A stretch of 64,000 bases of DNA from an uncultured Pseudohongiella sp. (GTDB taxonomy: Bacteria; Pseudomonadota; Gammaproteobacteria; Pseudomonadales; Pseudohongiellaceae), in the NCBI GenBank assembly GCA_951812965.1, contig OX638341.1:664438-728437 (forward strand), read 5' to 3'. The position numbers were made by a program, and so were the translations under genes. Shown here in pieces: positions 49,522-59,245 of this stretch. The notes under the pieces were generated by a model. The model saw only the letters and a program-made list of their open reading frames with translations, did not search any database and was not told the origin of the DNA. The stretch's first letter is position 1, and each line of letters begins with the position of its first letter.

Positions 49522-50808
49522 TCAGGCCGCGTTGATCCGGATTTCCCGCGGAAAGCGGTAGTCCGGATTCGCCGCGGGCCCGGCAAGGCAGTTGCCCTGC
49601 GCCAGCGTCACGCCCGAGCGCCACAACAGCGGCAGCATGTTCATGTCTTCCACCAGGGACGCGATCACCTGCAATTTCGACTCGCTCAATTCTTGCAGCG
49701 TCTGCTGCAATTGCCGGCGCGAGGCGCCGGTTCCGTCCACAGCCGGGATGTTCATCTTGACGTATGCGGCATTGAGCAGGGGCAGGTAACGGAATGGATT
49801 GTCGGTCAGGCCGAAATTGCCGACGGCCAGGCGAATTTCCTGTCCGGCAAGTTGTTCGCAAAGATACTGCAGATGGTGTTGCGCGATCAGTATATCGATT
49901 TCGCTGATCTGCAATACCAGTTGCCGGGCCAGATGCGTTTGTCCGGCGAGTTTCGCCTGCAGCCAGTGGAAAAAGCTGGCGTCGACCATGGAATTCTGGG
50001 TCAAGCTTACGAAGAAGCACAGGGAAGGCAATTCCTTTTCCCGCAGGATGGCGAGTACGCGGCTGATCAACTGCCGATCGATATAACCGCCGAGCGCATT
50101 CTGAACGGCGATTTCGAACAGGCGCACCGGCGCCAGCCGGCCTTTTTCGAGCGGCAGCCGGCAACGCACCTCATATCGCTCGACGCCGTCGGGCAGGAGG
50201 CTGACGATCGGCTGGAAGTTCAACTCCAGTTTTCGGCGCTTGAGCGCAGGCTCCAGTTCGAGCGGATCGAAACCGTCGACTTCATGCATCGCCGAAAGTC
50301 TTTGCTCCCCATGCAGGCGGAACAGCGCCACGCTCAACTGGTGCCGGGCACGGGCGAACAGCACTTCCGGGCCGGTAACGCCGGGCTCCGCCGCGGCCAG
50401 GCCCACCGCGCACTTCAGTTCGAGTTGCGGCGGAATCGATTCCGATACCGCGGATTGCAGCGCCTGCTTGATGCGCTCGGTGATGGGCCTTGCGTTCACA
50501 CTGTTCTCGTTGCGCAAAAGCAAGGCGAATTCGTAATGCTCGCAATGGCACAAAGTGACGTCGTCCGGCAGATTGCGCTGGAGCAGCCGGGCGATATCGC
50601 AAAGCAGAAAGCTGGCGTCGGACTTGCCGACCCAGGATCGGATTTCGTAGAAGTTCTCCAGTTGCAGCAAGGCCAGGGTCGCCGGCCTGCCGTCGTCGAG
50701 CGCACGCCGCAGGGCGTCCTCGAGACTGGCGCGGTTCGGCAGCCCCGTGAGCGCGTCGAGATGTTCGTTCGGCAACTGCGCCGCATCGGTTTGCAAGGAA
50801 CCGTCCAT
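49522..50808 (-). CDS. degenerate GGDEF-EAL protein (likely c-di-GMP receptor or regulator)
   Basis: 428 aa, no signal peptide and no membrane helix. The GGDEF domain (about 15-170) starts normally (LTGLPNRASLEDALRRAL), but the GGDEF signature is CEHYEF (about 88-93). The EAL domain (about 180-425) has EVRCRL in place of EAL and SEIDIL in place of the loop-6 glutamate motif, so diguanylate cyclase and phosphodiesterase activity should both be lost. FQPIVSL and the final VEDMNMLPLLWRSGVTLAQG keep the EAL fold. It may bind c-di-GMP or act by protein contact, as FimX- or YdiV-like proteins do. It probably works with the following sensor gene. Confidence 0.8.
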   Translation of the reverse strand: MDGSLQTDAAQLPNEHLDALTGLPNRASLEDALRRALDDGRPATLALLQLENFYEIRSWVGKSDASFLLCDIARLLQRNLPDDVTLCHCEHYEFALLLRNENSVNARPITERIKQALQSAVSESIPPQLELKCAVGLAAAEPGVTGPEVLFARARHQLSVALFRLHGEQRLSAMHEVDGFDPLELEPALKRRKLELNFQPIVSLLPDGVERYEVRCRLPLEKGRLAPVRLFEIAVQNALGGYIDRQLISRVLAILREKELPSLCFFVSLTQNSMVDASFFHWLQAKLAGQTHLARQLVLQISEIDILIAQHHLQYLCEQLAGQEIRLAVGNFGLTDNPFRYLPLLNAAYVKMNIPAVDGTGASRRQLQQTLQELSESKLQVIASLVEDMNMLPLLWRSGVTLAQGNCLAGPAANPDYRFPREIRINAA

Positions 50809-50869
50809 GGACTGATTCTCCTATATGTGTCATGTGTCTGAAAAACCCCCGGTTACTGGGAGTCAGTAC

Positions 50870-50982
50870 GCGGCACATGGATGTGCCGCCGGATTCGATG
50901 GCGCAAGCCATTGAATCCGGGAGCAAAACAAAACCACGCTTTTGTTTTGCGTCAATGAACAATTCCATGGATGGAATTGTTC
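50870..50982. repeat. dispersed multi-hairpin repeat, copy 2
   Basis: This is the reverse complement of 7492-7604 over 113 bp, with four hairpins at 50870-50889, 50889-50920, 50923-50950 and 50957-50982. The last hairpin supplies part of the epmB stop codon (TGA at 50981-50983). Beyond 50869 the two copies differ. Confidence 0.92.
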
Positions 50983-51979
50983 ATACAATACGAGTCTTGG
51001 CGGGCTCGCCCGGATCTTCCCGCACCAGGCGGGGCACGAGGTATCCGGGCAGGCTGGCCTGCAATTCCCGCATGATTTTCTCGGCCGCCTCCAGCGTCAC
51101 GCTGAAATGTTGCGTTCCCGCCACCCGGTCCGGAAGGTGCAGGTAATAAGGTAGAACATTTTCCGCGAAAAGCCGTTTCGAGAGCGCGGAAAGAGCCGCG
51201 GCATCGTCATTGACGTCCTTGAGCAGCACAGATTGATTGAGCAGGGTGACGCCGGCCCGGTGCAGGGCGGCAAGCGCCGCGGCGACTCCGGCATCGAATT
51301 CCTGCGCATGATTGCAATGGATGACGACCACAACCCGTTGCCGGCAACCGCGCAACATTGTAAGCAGGCCGCCGCTCACCCGCTCGGGAATGACTACGGG
51401 CAGGCGAGTGTGGATACGCACGGCTCCTACATGGGGAATTTCGGAGATGGATTCGATGAGCCAGCGCAGTTGGCCGTCTCCCAGGGCCAGCGGGTCGCCG
51501 CCGCTGAGAATCACTTCCTCGATGCTTGCGTCGGCGCCGATGTAGTTGAAGGCCTCGCGCCATTGCGCGCGCGCCGGACTGTTCTCGCGGTAATCGAATT
51601 CGCGGCGGAAACAATAGCGGCAATGGATCGCGCAATGGGGCGCGGCGATCAGCAACACCCGGCCGTGATACTTGTGCAGCAGGCCCGGGCGCGGATTATA
51701 ATGGTGCTCCCGCAACGGGTCGGCTGTGAATCCGGGCGCTTCCCGCTCTTCCACGAAGGACGGCCAGACCTGGCGCAGCAACGGGTCTCGCCAGTTGCCC
51801 TTTTTCATGCGTTCGGCGAAGGCCCGCGGAACCTTCAGCGGAAATTGCGCCAGCGCATGTTCGCCGGCGGGGTCCAGGCGCCGGTCGAGTTGCAGGAAAT
51901 CGGCGAGTTCCCGCGGGTCGGTGATCAGATCGGACAGGGATTCCTGCCAAAGATCCGCCGGCTGGCTGGCTGGAGGCAT
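50981..51979 (-). CDS. epmB: EF-P (R)-beta-lysylation protein EpmB (lysine 2,3-aminomutase-like radical SAM)
   Basis: About 332 aa. It isomerises L-alpha-lysine to (R)-beta-lysine, which EpmA attaches to EF-P. The radical-SAM cluster is HCAIHCRYC with Cys116, Cys120 and Cys123. The EEVILSGGDPLALGDGQL segment binds SAM. HCNHAQEFD and LLNQSVLLKDVNDD are aminomutase marks. ATG 51979 fits the family N-terminus (LITDPRELADFLQLD follows); a TTG at 52015 would leave only 1 bp to the divergent efp start. The stop codon is shared with a dispersed hairpin repeat. Confidence 0.93.
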   Translation of the reverse strand: MPPASQPADLWQESLSDLITDPRELADFLQLDRRLDPAGEHALAQFPLKVPRAFAERMKKGNWRDPLLRQVWPSFVEEREAPGFTADPLREHHYNPRPGLLHKYHGRVLLIAAPHCAIHCRYCFRREFDYRENSPARAQWREAFNYIGADASIEEVILSGGDPLALGDGQLRWLIESISEIPHVGAVRIHTRLPVVIPERVSGGLLTMLRGCRQRVVVVIHCNHAQEFDAGVAAALAALHRAGVTLLNQSVLLKDVNDDAAALSALSKRLFAENVLPYYLHLPDRVAGTQHFSVTLEAAEKIMRELQASLPGYLVPRLVREDPGEPAKTRIV

Positions 51980-52016
51980 GGGGCGCGGTTTCAAGTCAAA
52001 GTGAGCGAAAGACAAT

Positions 52017-52589
52017 ATGACATCCTATTCAACCAACGAGTTCAAGAGCGGCCTGAAACTGCTGGTCGACGGCGAACCCTGTTCGATTCTCGAAAACGAG
52101 TTCGTCAAACCGGGCAAGGGCCAGGCCTTCAACCGCGTCAAGTTCCGTAATCTGCTCAACGGACGGGTCTGGGAGCGCACCTTCAAGTCGGGTGAATCGC
52201 TGGAAGGCGCCGACGTGCTTGAACTCGACATGGAATATCTCTACGAAGACGGCGAATTCTGGTATTTCATGAAGGTCGACGGCAGCTACGAGCAACTCGC
52301 CGCAGACGCCGGCGCCATCAGCGAAGCGAAAAACTGGCTCAAGCCGCAGGAGGCTTACCAGGTCGTGCTTTGGAACGAAAAGCCGATCTCGGTGATCCCA
52401 CCAAATTTCATCGAGCTCGAAGTCACGCAGACCGACCCGGGCCTGAAAGGCGATACCGCCCAGGGCGGCTCCAAGCCCGCCACCCTGAGTTCGGGCGCCG
52501 TGGTCAAGGTGCCCTTGTTCGTAAACCAGGGCGATGTGCTGCGCGTCGATACCCGGAACGGGGAATACCAGAACCGGGTCACCAGGTAA
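52017..52589 (+). CDS. efp: elongation factor P
   Basis: 190 aa; relieves ribosome stalling at polyproline stretches. The modification loop is KPGKGQAF with the target Lys34, as in the EpmA/EpmB-modified form of Gammaproteobacteria. Three beta-barrel domains fit the full length, with [16 protein letters not shown] and [16 protein letters not shown] in domain III. It lies between divergent epmB and downstream epmA (8 nt after the stop), so the entire modification system is in one place. Confidence 0.97.
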   Translation: MTSYSTNEFKSGLKLLVDGEPCSILENEFVKPGKGQAFNRVKFRNLLNGRVWERTFKSGESLEGADVLELDMEYLYEDGEFWYFMKVDGSYEQLAADAGAISEAKNWLKPQEAYQVVLWNEKPISVIPPNFIELEVTQTDPGLKGDTAQGGSKPATLSSGAVVKVPLFVNQGDVLRVDTRNGEYQNRVTR

Positions 52590-52597
52590 GCCCCGCC

Positions 52598-53554
52598 ATG
52601 CCCGACTGGCGGCCAACCGCCAAACCCGAATCGCTGCGGCTGCGGGCGGATGTGCTGGCGCGCATTCGGCAGTTTTTCGCGGAGCGCAACGTACTCGAAG
52701 TGGAAACGCCCCTGCTCGCGCCCGCCACGGTCACCGACCAGCATATCGATTCGATACCAGCCGATGTGGAAATAAAGGGCAGCCCGCAAACCTTCTATCT
52801 GCAGACCTCTCCCGAATACGCCATGAAGCGCCTGCTCGCCGCGGGTAGCGGCGCCTGCTACCAGATCTGCAAGAGTTTTCGCCAGAGCGACGCCGGCGCC
52901 CGCCACAATCCCGAATTCACCATGCTCGAATGGTACCGGCCCGATTTCAGCCTTGAAGAACTAATGGACGAAGTGGAACAACTGTTGCGCGAATTTCTTC
53001 CCCAGGCTACGGTTCCGCGGTTGACCTATCGCGAACTGTTCCAGCGCCATCTCGGCATCGACCCGCACCAAACCGAACTCGAAACCCTGCGCCGGCTCAC
53101 ACACGAGAATCTGCCGGTCGACCCAACCAAACTCGACGCCACGGACTGCCTGCAACTACTGCTCGGCCAAACCATCGAACCCCAACTGCCCAAGTATTGC
53201 TTCATCCACGACTACCCGGCAGCCCAGGCCGCACTTGCGAGAATCGAGCCCGACCCCGAAGGCGAGCCAGTGGCCCGGCGCTTCGAACTATTCGGCCACG
53301 GCATGGAACTCGCCAACGGTTACGACGAAGAAACCAGCGCTGCGAAACTGCGCGACCGCTTCGAGCGCGACCGGCAAAAACGCGCCCATCTCGGCCGCCC
53401 AGTTCCCGAAATCGACGAAAAGCTGCTAGAAGCCCTCGAACACGGCCTCCCCCCCTGCACCGGCGTCGCCTTCGGCATCGACCGCCTGCTAATGGCCCTA
53501 AGCGCAGCCGAGTCCATTGCCGAAGTACTAACCTTCCCAATTGACCGAATTTGA
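52598..53554 (+). CDS. epmA: EF-P lysine--ligase EpmA (GenX/PoxA)
   Basis: 318 aa, a stand-alone class II lysyl-tRNA-synthetase-like core without the anticodon domain; it transfers beta-lysine to Lys34 of EF-P. Motif 1 region NVLEVETPLLAPATVTDQHI, motif 2 FRQSDAGARHNPEFTMLEWY and motif 3 GVAFGIDRLLM are intact. ATG 52598 is right after efp; the in-frame region further upstream lies within efp. Its 3' end is followed by a long-hairpin repeat. Confidence 0.95.
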   Translation: MPDWRPTAKPESLRLRADVLARIRQFFAERNVLEVETPLLAPATVTDQHIDSIPADVEIKGSPQTFYLQTSPEYAMKRLLAAGSGACYQICKSFRQSDAGARHNPEFTMLEWYRPDFSLEELMDEVEQLLREFLPQATVPRLTYRELFQRHLGIDPHQTELETLRRLTHENLPVDPTKLDATDCLQLLLGQTIEPQLPKYCFIHDYPAAQAALARIEPDPEGEPVARRFELFGHGMELANGYDEETSAAKLRDRFERDRQKRAHLGRPVPEIDEKLLEALEHGLPPCTGVAFGIDRLLMALSAAESIAEVLTFPIDRI

Positions 53555-53586
53555 CATTTACCCGCCCCGCCTGATGGACCAGCACA

Positions 53587-53716
53587 ATGTGAGTCGTCGT
53601 CGGCTGGTGGTGTGTACAGCGGGCGTGCGAGACATGGATGTCGAGCCCGAGCCTACAGGGACGTATTTACGGCGTCCGCTGTACACACCACCAGCCGACG
53701 ACGACGGATCGAAGCC
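53587..53716. repeat. long-hairpin repeat with perfect 30-bp arms
   Basis: Arms 53593-53622 and 53676-53705 are perfect reverse complements (start GTCGTCGTCGGCTGGTGG), with a 53-nt loop. The loop and tail (GATCGAAGCCAC) match the copies at 24683-24790 (opposite orientation) and 24855-25033, and partial ends at 14757 and 59214. Several short open frames here are produced by the repeat alone. Confidence 0.93.
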
Positions 53717-53754
53717 ACTGAAGTAGCCCCATTGACGGCATATACAAACTTACA

Positions 53755-53883
53755 GAATTCCCAACGAGATTCTGCGACTACGCGCCCACCTTCAGCATGT
53801 AGGGGCGAGGCATGCCTTGCCCGTCAGTTGCACTGTTTCGGGGCCGTTCGCGGGCGAGGCATGCCTCGCCCCTACGGTCTCGC
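53755..53883. repeat. CAGAAT/ATTCTG stem and composite two-palindrome repeat, copy 2
   Basis: A small stem CAGAAT-N10-ATTCTG lies near 53755-53776. The composite unit follows: palindrome 53803-53822 (one change, CTTGCCC), spacer GTTTCGGGGCCGTTCG and palindrome 53852-53871, then CTACGGTCTC. It is the reverse complement of 42849-42947. With the long hairpin at 53587 it fills the 348-bp gap between epmA and the aminotransferase. Confidence 0.82.
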
Positions 53884-53902
53884 ATGTATTTGAACCTGCA
53901 CA

Positions 53903-54790
53903 CTACGATTCGCTTCGCACAGAATGACGGTCGGGGGAGGCGTCGACTTCTTCAAGCATGTGGGCGATATATAGCTGACGCAGCTTGTGGGTCAAGGGGC
54001 CAGGCTTGCCGTTGCCGATGCGATTCCCGTCGATGCTGATCACCGGATGCAAGATTGTGGTCGCGCTGCTGACGAAGGCTTCGTCGGCGGCTATTGCTTC
54101 GTAGAGACTGAACGGCCTTTCCTCATATTTGATTCCCTCCTCGGCGGCTAGTTCCAGCAGCCGCCGGCGGCGGATTCCCGGCAGGACACGATTCGACAGC
54201 GGCCGCGTGATCACCATACCGTCCTTGACGATATAGGCCGTCGACGAAGCGCCTTCCGTGACCAGGCCGTCTTCGATCATCCAGGTCTCGCCCGCGCCAT
54301 GGTCCGCGGCGTATTGCTTCGCCAGCACTTGAGCCAGCAGGTTCAGCGATTTGATGTCTCGGCGCAGCCAACGGATTTCGTCTGTGGAGACCACGGTGAT
54401 GCCGTTTGCCGCCGAGGGGTTGTCCAGCAGCGGCATGGCCTGAGTGAAAGCCGTCATGGTCGAGGGAGTATTCGCGGGAAACGTGAACTGGCGATCCGAT
54501 GCGCCCCGGGTGACCTGGGTGTAGACAATGCCCTCATCGAGCGAATTGCGCGCCACGAGCTGTTCGAGCACTTCCTGGTATTGCGCCTCGGAGCAGGGCC
54601 AGGCGATGCCGAGTTTGTCGAGGCTACTCGTCAGGCGCTGGAGGAAGTAGTCCCGGTCCGCGAGCCGGCCGCGGATTACCGGCACCACTTCGTAGACCCC
54701 GTCTCCGAATACGAAGCCGCGGTCAAAGATTGAAACCTTCGCCTCCTCTTCAGGCAAATATTCCGCGTTCACATATACGATTCTGCTCAA
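53903..54790 (-). CDS. D-amino acid aminotransferase (class IV, PLP)
   Basis: 295 aa. It fits D-alanine aminotransferase: MSRIVYVNAEYLPEEEAKVS, FDRGFVFGDGVYEV, the PLP lysine in DIKSLN (Lys147), EGASSTAYIVKDG and SNRVLPGIRRRRLLELA. The reaction moves amino groups between D-amino acids and 2-oxo acids, giving D-Glu/D-Ala for the wall or breaking down D-amino acids. Branched-chain aminotransferases lack the GDGVYEV and VLPG combination seen here. Its start overlaps the end of the acetyltransferase gene by 4 nt, so the two are an operon. Confidence 0.88.
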   Translation of the reverse strand: MSRIVYVNAEYLPEEEAKVSIFDRGFVFGDGVYEVVPVIRGRLADRDYFLQRLTSSLDKLGIAWPCSEAQYQEVLEQLVARNSLDEGIVYTQVTRGASDRQFTFPANTPSTMTAFTQAMPLLDNPSAANGITVVSTDEIRWLRRDIKSLNLLAQVLAKQYAADHGAGETWMIEDGLVTEGASSTAYIVKDGMVITRPLSNRVLPGIRRRRLLELAAEEGIKYEERPFSLYEAIAADEAFVSSATTILHPVISIDGNRIGNGKPGPLTHKLRQLYIAHMLEEVDASPDRHSVRSES

Positions 54791-55317
54791 GTTGATTCTC
54801 CCGCTTCGTTCTTGAACATCGCCGCCACCTCATCGAGCGCCGAGCCGTCGAGGCGCTGCACCGTCCATCCGTTCATGGGGGCCGCTCCCAGCGAGCGATA
54901 GAATTGAATCGACGGCTCGTTCCAGTCGAGCACCGACCATTCCATGCGCGAGCAATTACGCTCGACCGCCAACCCGGCCACATAGGTCAACAGGCATTTG
55001 CCGTAACCTCGGCCGCGCAGTTCGGGTTTGACGTAGATGTCTTCGAGATAAATTCCCGGCCTGCCGGTAAAAGTGGAAAAATTATAGAAGAACAGCGCAT
55101 AACCCACGGCCGCGCCCTGGTACTCGCCGATGACGGCTTCGCCGCGGGGCTGTTCGCCGAACAGCGTCTCCCGCAGCACTTCCTCCGTGGCTACTACCTC
55201 ATGTGACAGTTTCTCGTACTCGGCCAACTCCCGGATCAGCGCGAGAATCAGCCCGCAATCCTCGGCCCGCGCCTCGCGCAGTACGAAATCCGGTAAGCCT
55301 GTCGAAATCGTTTCCAT
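54787..55317 (-). CDS. GNAT family N-acetyltransferase (diamine acetyltransferase-like)
   Basis: 176 aa. LREARAEDCGLILALIRELAEYE is the usual start of the spermidine/spermine N1-acetyltransferase-like group. YLEDIYVKPELRGRGYGKCL is the acetyl-CoA site (R/Q-x-x-G-x-G/A) and the C-terminal WSVLDWNEPSIQFYRSLGA block contains the catalytic Tyr region. The substrate may be a polyamine or a small amine. It is the first gene of a two-gene operon with the D-amino acid aminotransferase. Confidence 0.85.
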   Translation of the reverse strand: METISTGLPDFVLREARAEDCGLILALIRELAEYEKLSHEVVATEEVLRETLFGEQPRGEAVIGEYQGAAVGYALFFYNFSTFTGRPGIYLEDIYVKPELRGRGYGKCLLTYVAGLAVERNCSRMEWSVLDWNEPSIQFYRSLGAAPMNGWTVQRLDGSALDEVAAMFKNEAGEST

Positions 55318-55350
55318 TTGTTTTTGTCTCGAATTTAATGGGCGCCGTGC

Positions 55351-55370
55351 GGGCGAGGCATGCCTCGCCT
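55351..55370. repeat. single 20-bp palindrome
   Basis: GGGCGAGGCATGCCTCGCCT, one base off the consensus, followed by CTAC. It lies 33 nt upstream of the acetyltransferase start, in the divergent promoter region with icd. It is one of the few copies that is not near a stop codon. Confidence 0.85.
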
Positions 55371-55437
55371 CTACAACGGACCGGATGCCCTGAGCCCCAG
55401 GCCGCCTCGCTCGGTACTCCGACCTCCGGGGCGCTGC

Positions 55438-55443
55438 TATAAT
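55438..55443 (+). promoter_or_regulatory. -10 box of the icd promoter
   Basis: A perfect TATAAT preceded by GC lies 69 nt before the icd ATG. No good -35 hexamer is seen at 17 bp. Confidence 0.5.
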
Positions 55444-55512
55444 ACGCGACTTTTTGAGCCGGGGGCCAAGCGCCCGTCGCCGCCCATACAGCCAAACAGC
55501 CAGGGAAACCGG

Positions 55513-57738
<2,226 letters not shown>

Positions 57739-57757
57739 CAGATTCCCATCGCCGCGC

Positions 57758-58047
57758 GGGCGAGGCATGCCTCGCCCCTACAGTCGATCGGACACCGGGT
57801 GGGGGCCATGTATGCGCCGCCACCACAATCGATCGGACACTGGGTGGGGGCTGAACATACCTTGCCGTCGCAATTGGCCGGGAGCGCGGTAGGGGCGAGG
57901 CACGCCTCGCCCCTACAGTCGATCGGACATCGGGTGGGAGCCATGTATGCGCCGCCGCCACAAACGATCGGACACGGGGTGGGGGCTGAACATACCTTGC
58001 CGTCGCAATTGACCGGGAGCGCGGTAGGGGCGAGGCATGCCTCGCCC
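57758..58047. repeat. tandem array, two 135-bp units bounded by three 20-bp palindromes
   Basis: Palindromes start at 57758, 57893 and 58028 (period 135). Each unit holds two versions of CGATCGGACACxGGGTGGGG, one followed by CCATGTATGCGCCGCC and the other by CTGAACATACCTTGCCGTCG. The unit is thus itself built of an older 1:1 duplication. The array fills the 326-bp gap between the convergent icd and NHL genes. Confidence 0.95.
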
Positions 58048-58064
58048 GCGTTTGTTACCGTGGA

Positions 58065-59120
58065 TTATTTTAAGGGCCGCACATACCGCTTGATGCCGCC
58101 GACCGGGCCGACTTCGGCGCCGTAAATCACGCCGTTGTGGTCCGCCACCACGCCTTCCGCGGTGCAGGTGCCGCGGCATTCCGGATCGGGGTCGGGAATC
58201 AGGAATTCGACTTCACCCGTCTGGGCGCTGCCGACGCGGATTCCGCGCAGCCAGTCGCCATGAGCCGGGTTCACCGAGCCTGACTCCGAATCCGCCGAAT
58301 ACAGCACGTCGTTCTTGTCGATATAGATGCCGCTCGGCCGTCCGAACTGATACCAGACATCGATGAAATTGCCGTCCTGATCGAAGATCTGGATGCGGTT
58401 GTTGCTGCGGTCCGCCACGAACAACCGGCCCTTCGAGTCCATCGCCAGCGCGTGTGGCTGGGTGAACTGACCGTTGCCGTCACCCATTTCCCCGAACGAC
58501 ATCAGAAACTCGCCGTCGCTGTTGAACTTGAGCACCCGCGCCGGAGTTCCCTCGTTGTTGGAATGCCCTTCGGCAACGAAGATGTCGCCGTTCGGCGCCA
58601 CATGCACGTCATTGGGCGTATAGAAATACTCGTCGTCCCGGCCGCCGCCCTTGTTGCCGAGTGCCATCAGATGCACACCCGTGGGGCTGAACTTGTGGAC
58701 CTGGTGTCCGTAGGCGTCGTCCGGCGGATTGTCGCCGGCCTGGTTGTCACGGCCGTCGGCGATCCAGACATTGCCGTCGTGATCGACGTGAATGCCATGA
58801 GGCCAGGATATATAACCGGCCCCAAAGCTGCGCACCATGTTGCCGTCCTTGTCGAACAGCATGACGGGATTGACGTCGGGATTCAGCACGCAGGAATTGA
58901 TATTGGCGCCACAGCGTTCGGCCACCCAGACGCTTTCGCCGTCAGGATGCAGATCAACAGTGCTCGACGACCCCCAATTACGACCCGCCGGCATCTTCAA
59001 ATATCCCGACTGCGTAATGTATGGATTAGGCAGATCATTCGTGGGCGGCATATCCGCCTGCGCAAAAACAAACAACGGCGCAAGCAGAAAAGCCAGGGAC
59101 AAACTCTGAACTCGAATCAT
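58065..59120 (-). CDS. NHL-repeat/peptidyl-alpha-hydroxyglycine amidating lyase-like exported protein
   Basis: 351 aa with a signal peptide (ending FA|QA). It forms a beta-propeller of NHL-type blades (SWPHGIHVDHDGNVWIAD, YTPNDVHVAPNGDIFVAEG, TQPHALAMDSKGRLFVADRS, GRPSGIYIDKNDVLYSADS). The D-G-N/V-W/F-x-A-D turns resemble the lyase domain of peptide amidating enzymes, but bacterial relatives are not shown to amidate peptides. It has Cys residues in AERCGANINSC and ECRGTC that may form disulfides. The palindrome array ends 17 nt after its stop. Confidence 0.8.
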   Translation of the reverse strand: MIRVQSLSLAFLLAPLFVFAQADMPPTNDLPNPYITQSGYLKMPAGRNWGSSSTVDLHPDGESVWVAERCGANINSCVLNPDVNPVMLFDKDGNMVRSFGAGYISWPHGIHVDHDGNVWIADGRDNQAGDNPPDDAYGHQVHKFSPTGVHLMALGNKGGGRDDEYFYTPNDVHVAPNGDIFVAEGHSNNEGTPARVLKFNSDGEFLMSFGEMGDGNGQFTQPHALAMDSKGRLFVADRSNNRIQIFDQDGNFIDVWYQFGRPSGIYIDKNDVLYSADSESGSVNPAHGDWLRGIRVGSAQTGEVEFLIPDPDPECRGTCTAEGVVADHNGVIYGAEVGPVGGIKRYVRPLK

Positions 59121-59213
59121 GGATCGGTCTCCCGCCAGTAAATTCAGGTGATGCCCAAGTTAAACCAAGGATTTCCCAAATTCAAACTTCGTTTCACGCA
59201 AGGGATTAACACA

Positions 59214-59242
59214 ATGTGAGTCGCCGTCGGGTCGAAGCCACA
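59214..59242. repeat. deleted remnant of the long-hairpin repeat
   Basis: The outer left end (AATGTGAGTCGCCGTCGG) is joined directly to the outer right end (GTCGAAGCCAC) of the long-hairpin family. Both arms and the loop between them are gone, as expected from deletion across the hairpin base. Confidence 0.6.
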
Positions 59243-59245
59243 AAG

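Noticed and set aside
53541..53726. ORF with TGTYLRRPLYTPPADDDGSK and similar frames at 24644-24955 and 24840-25124
   Set aside because: These are translations of the long-hairpin repeat family.
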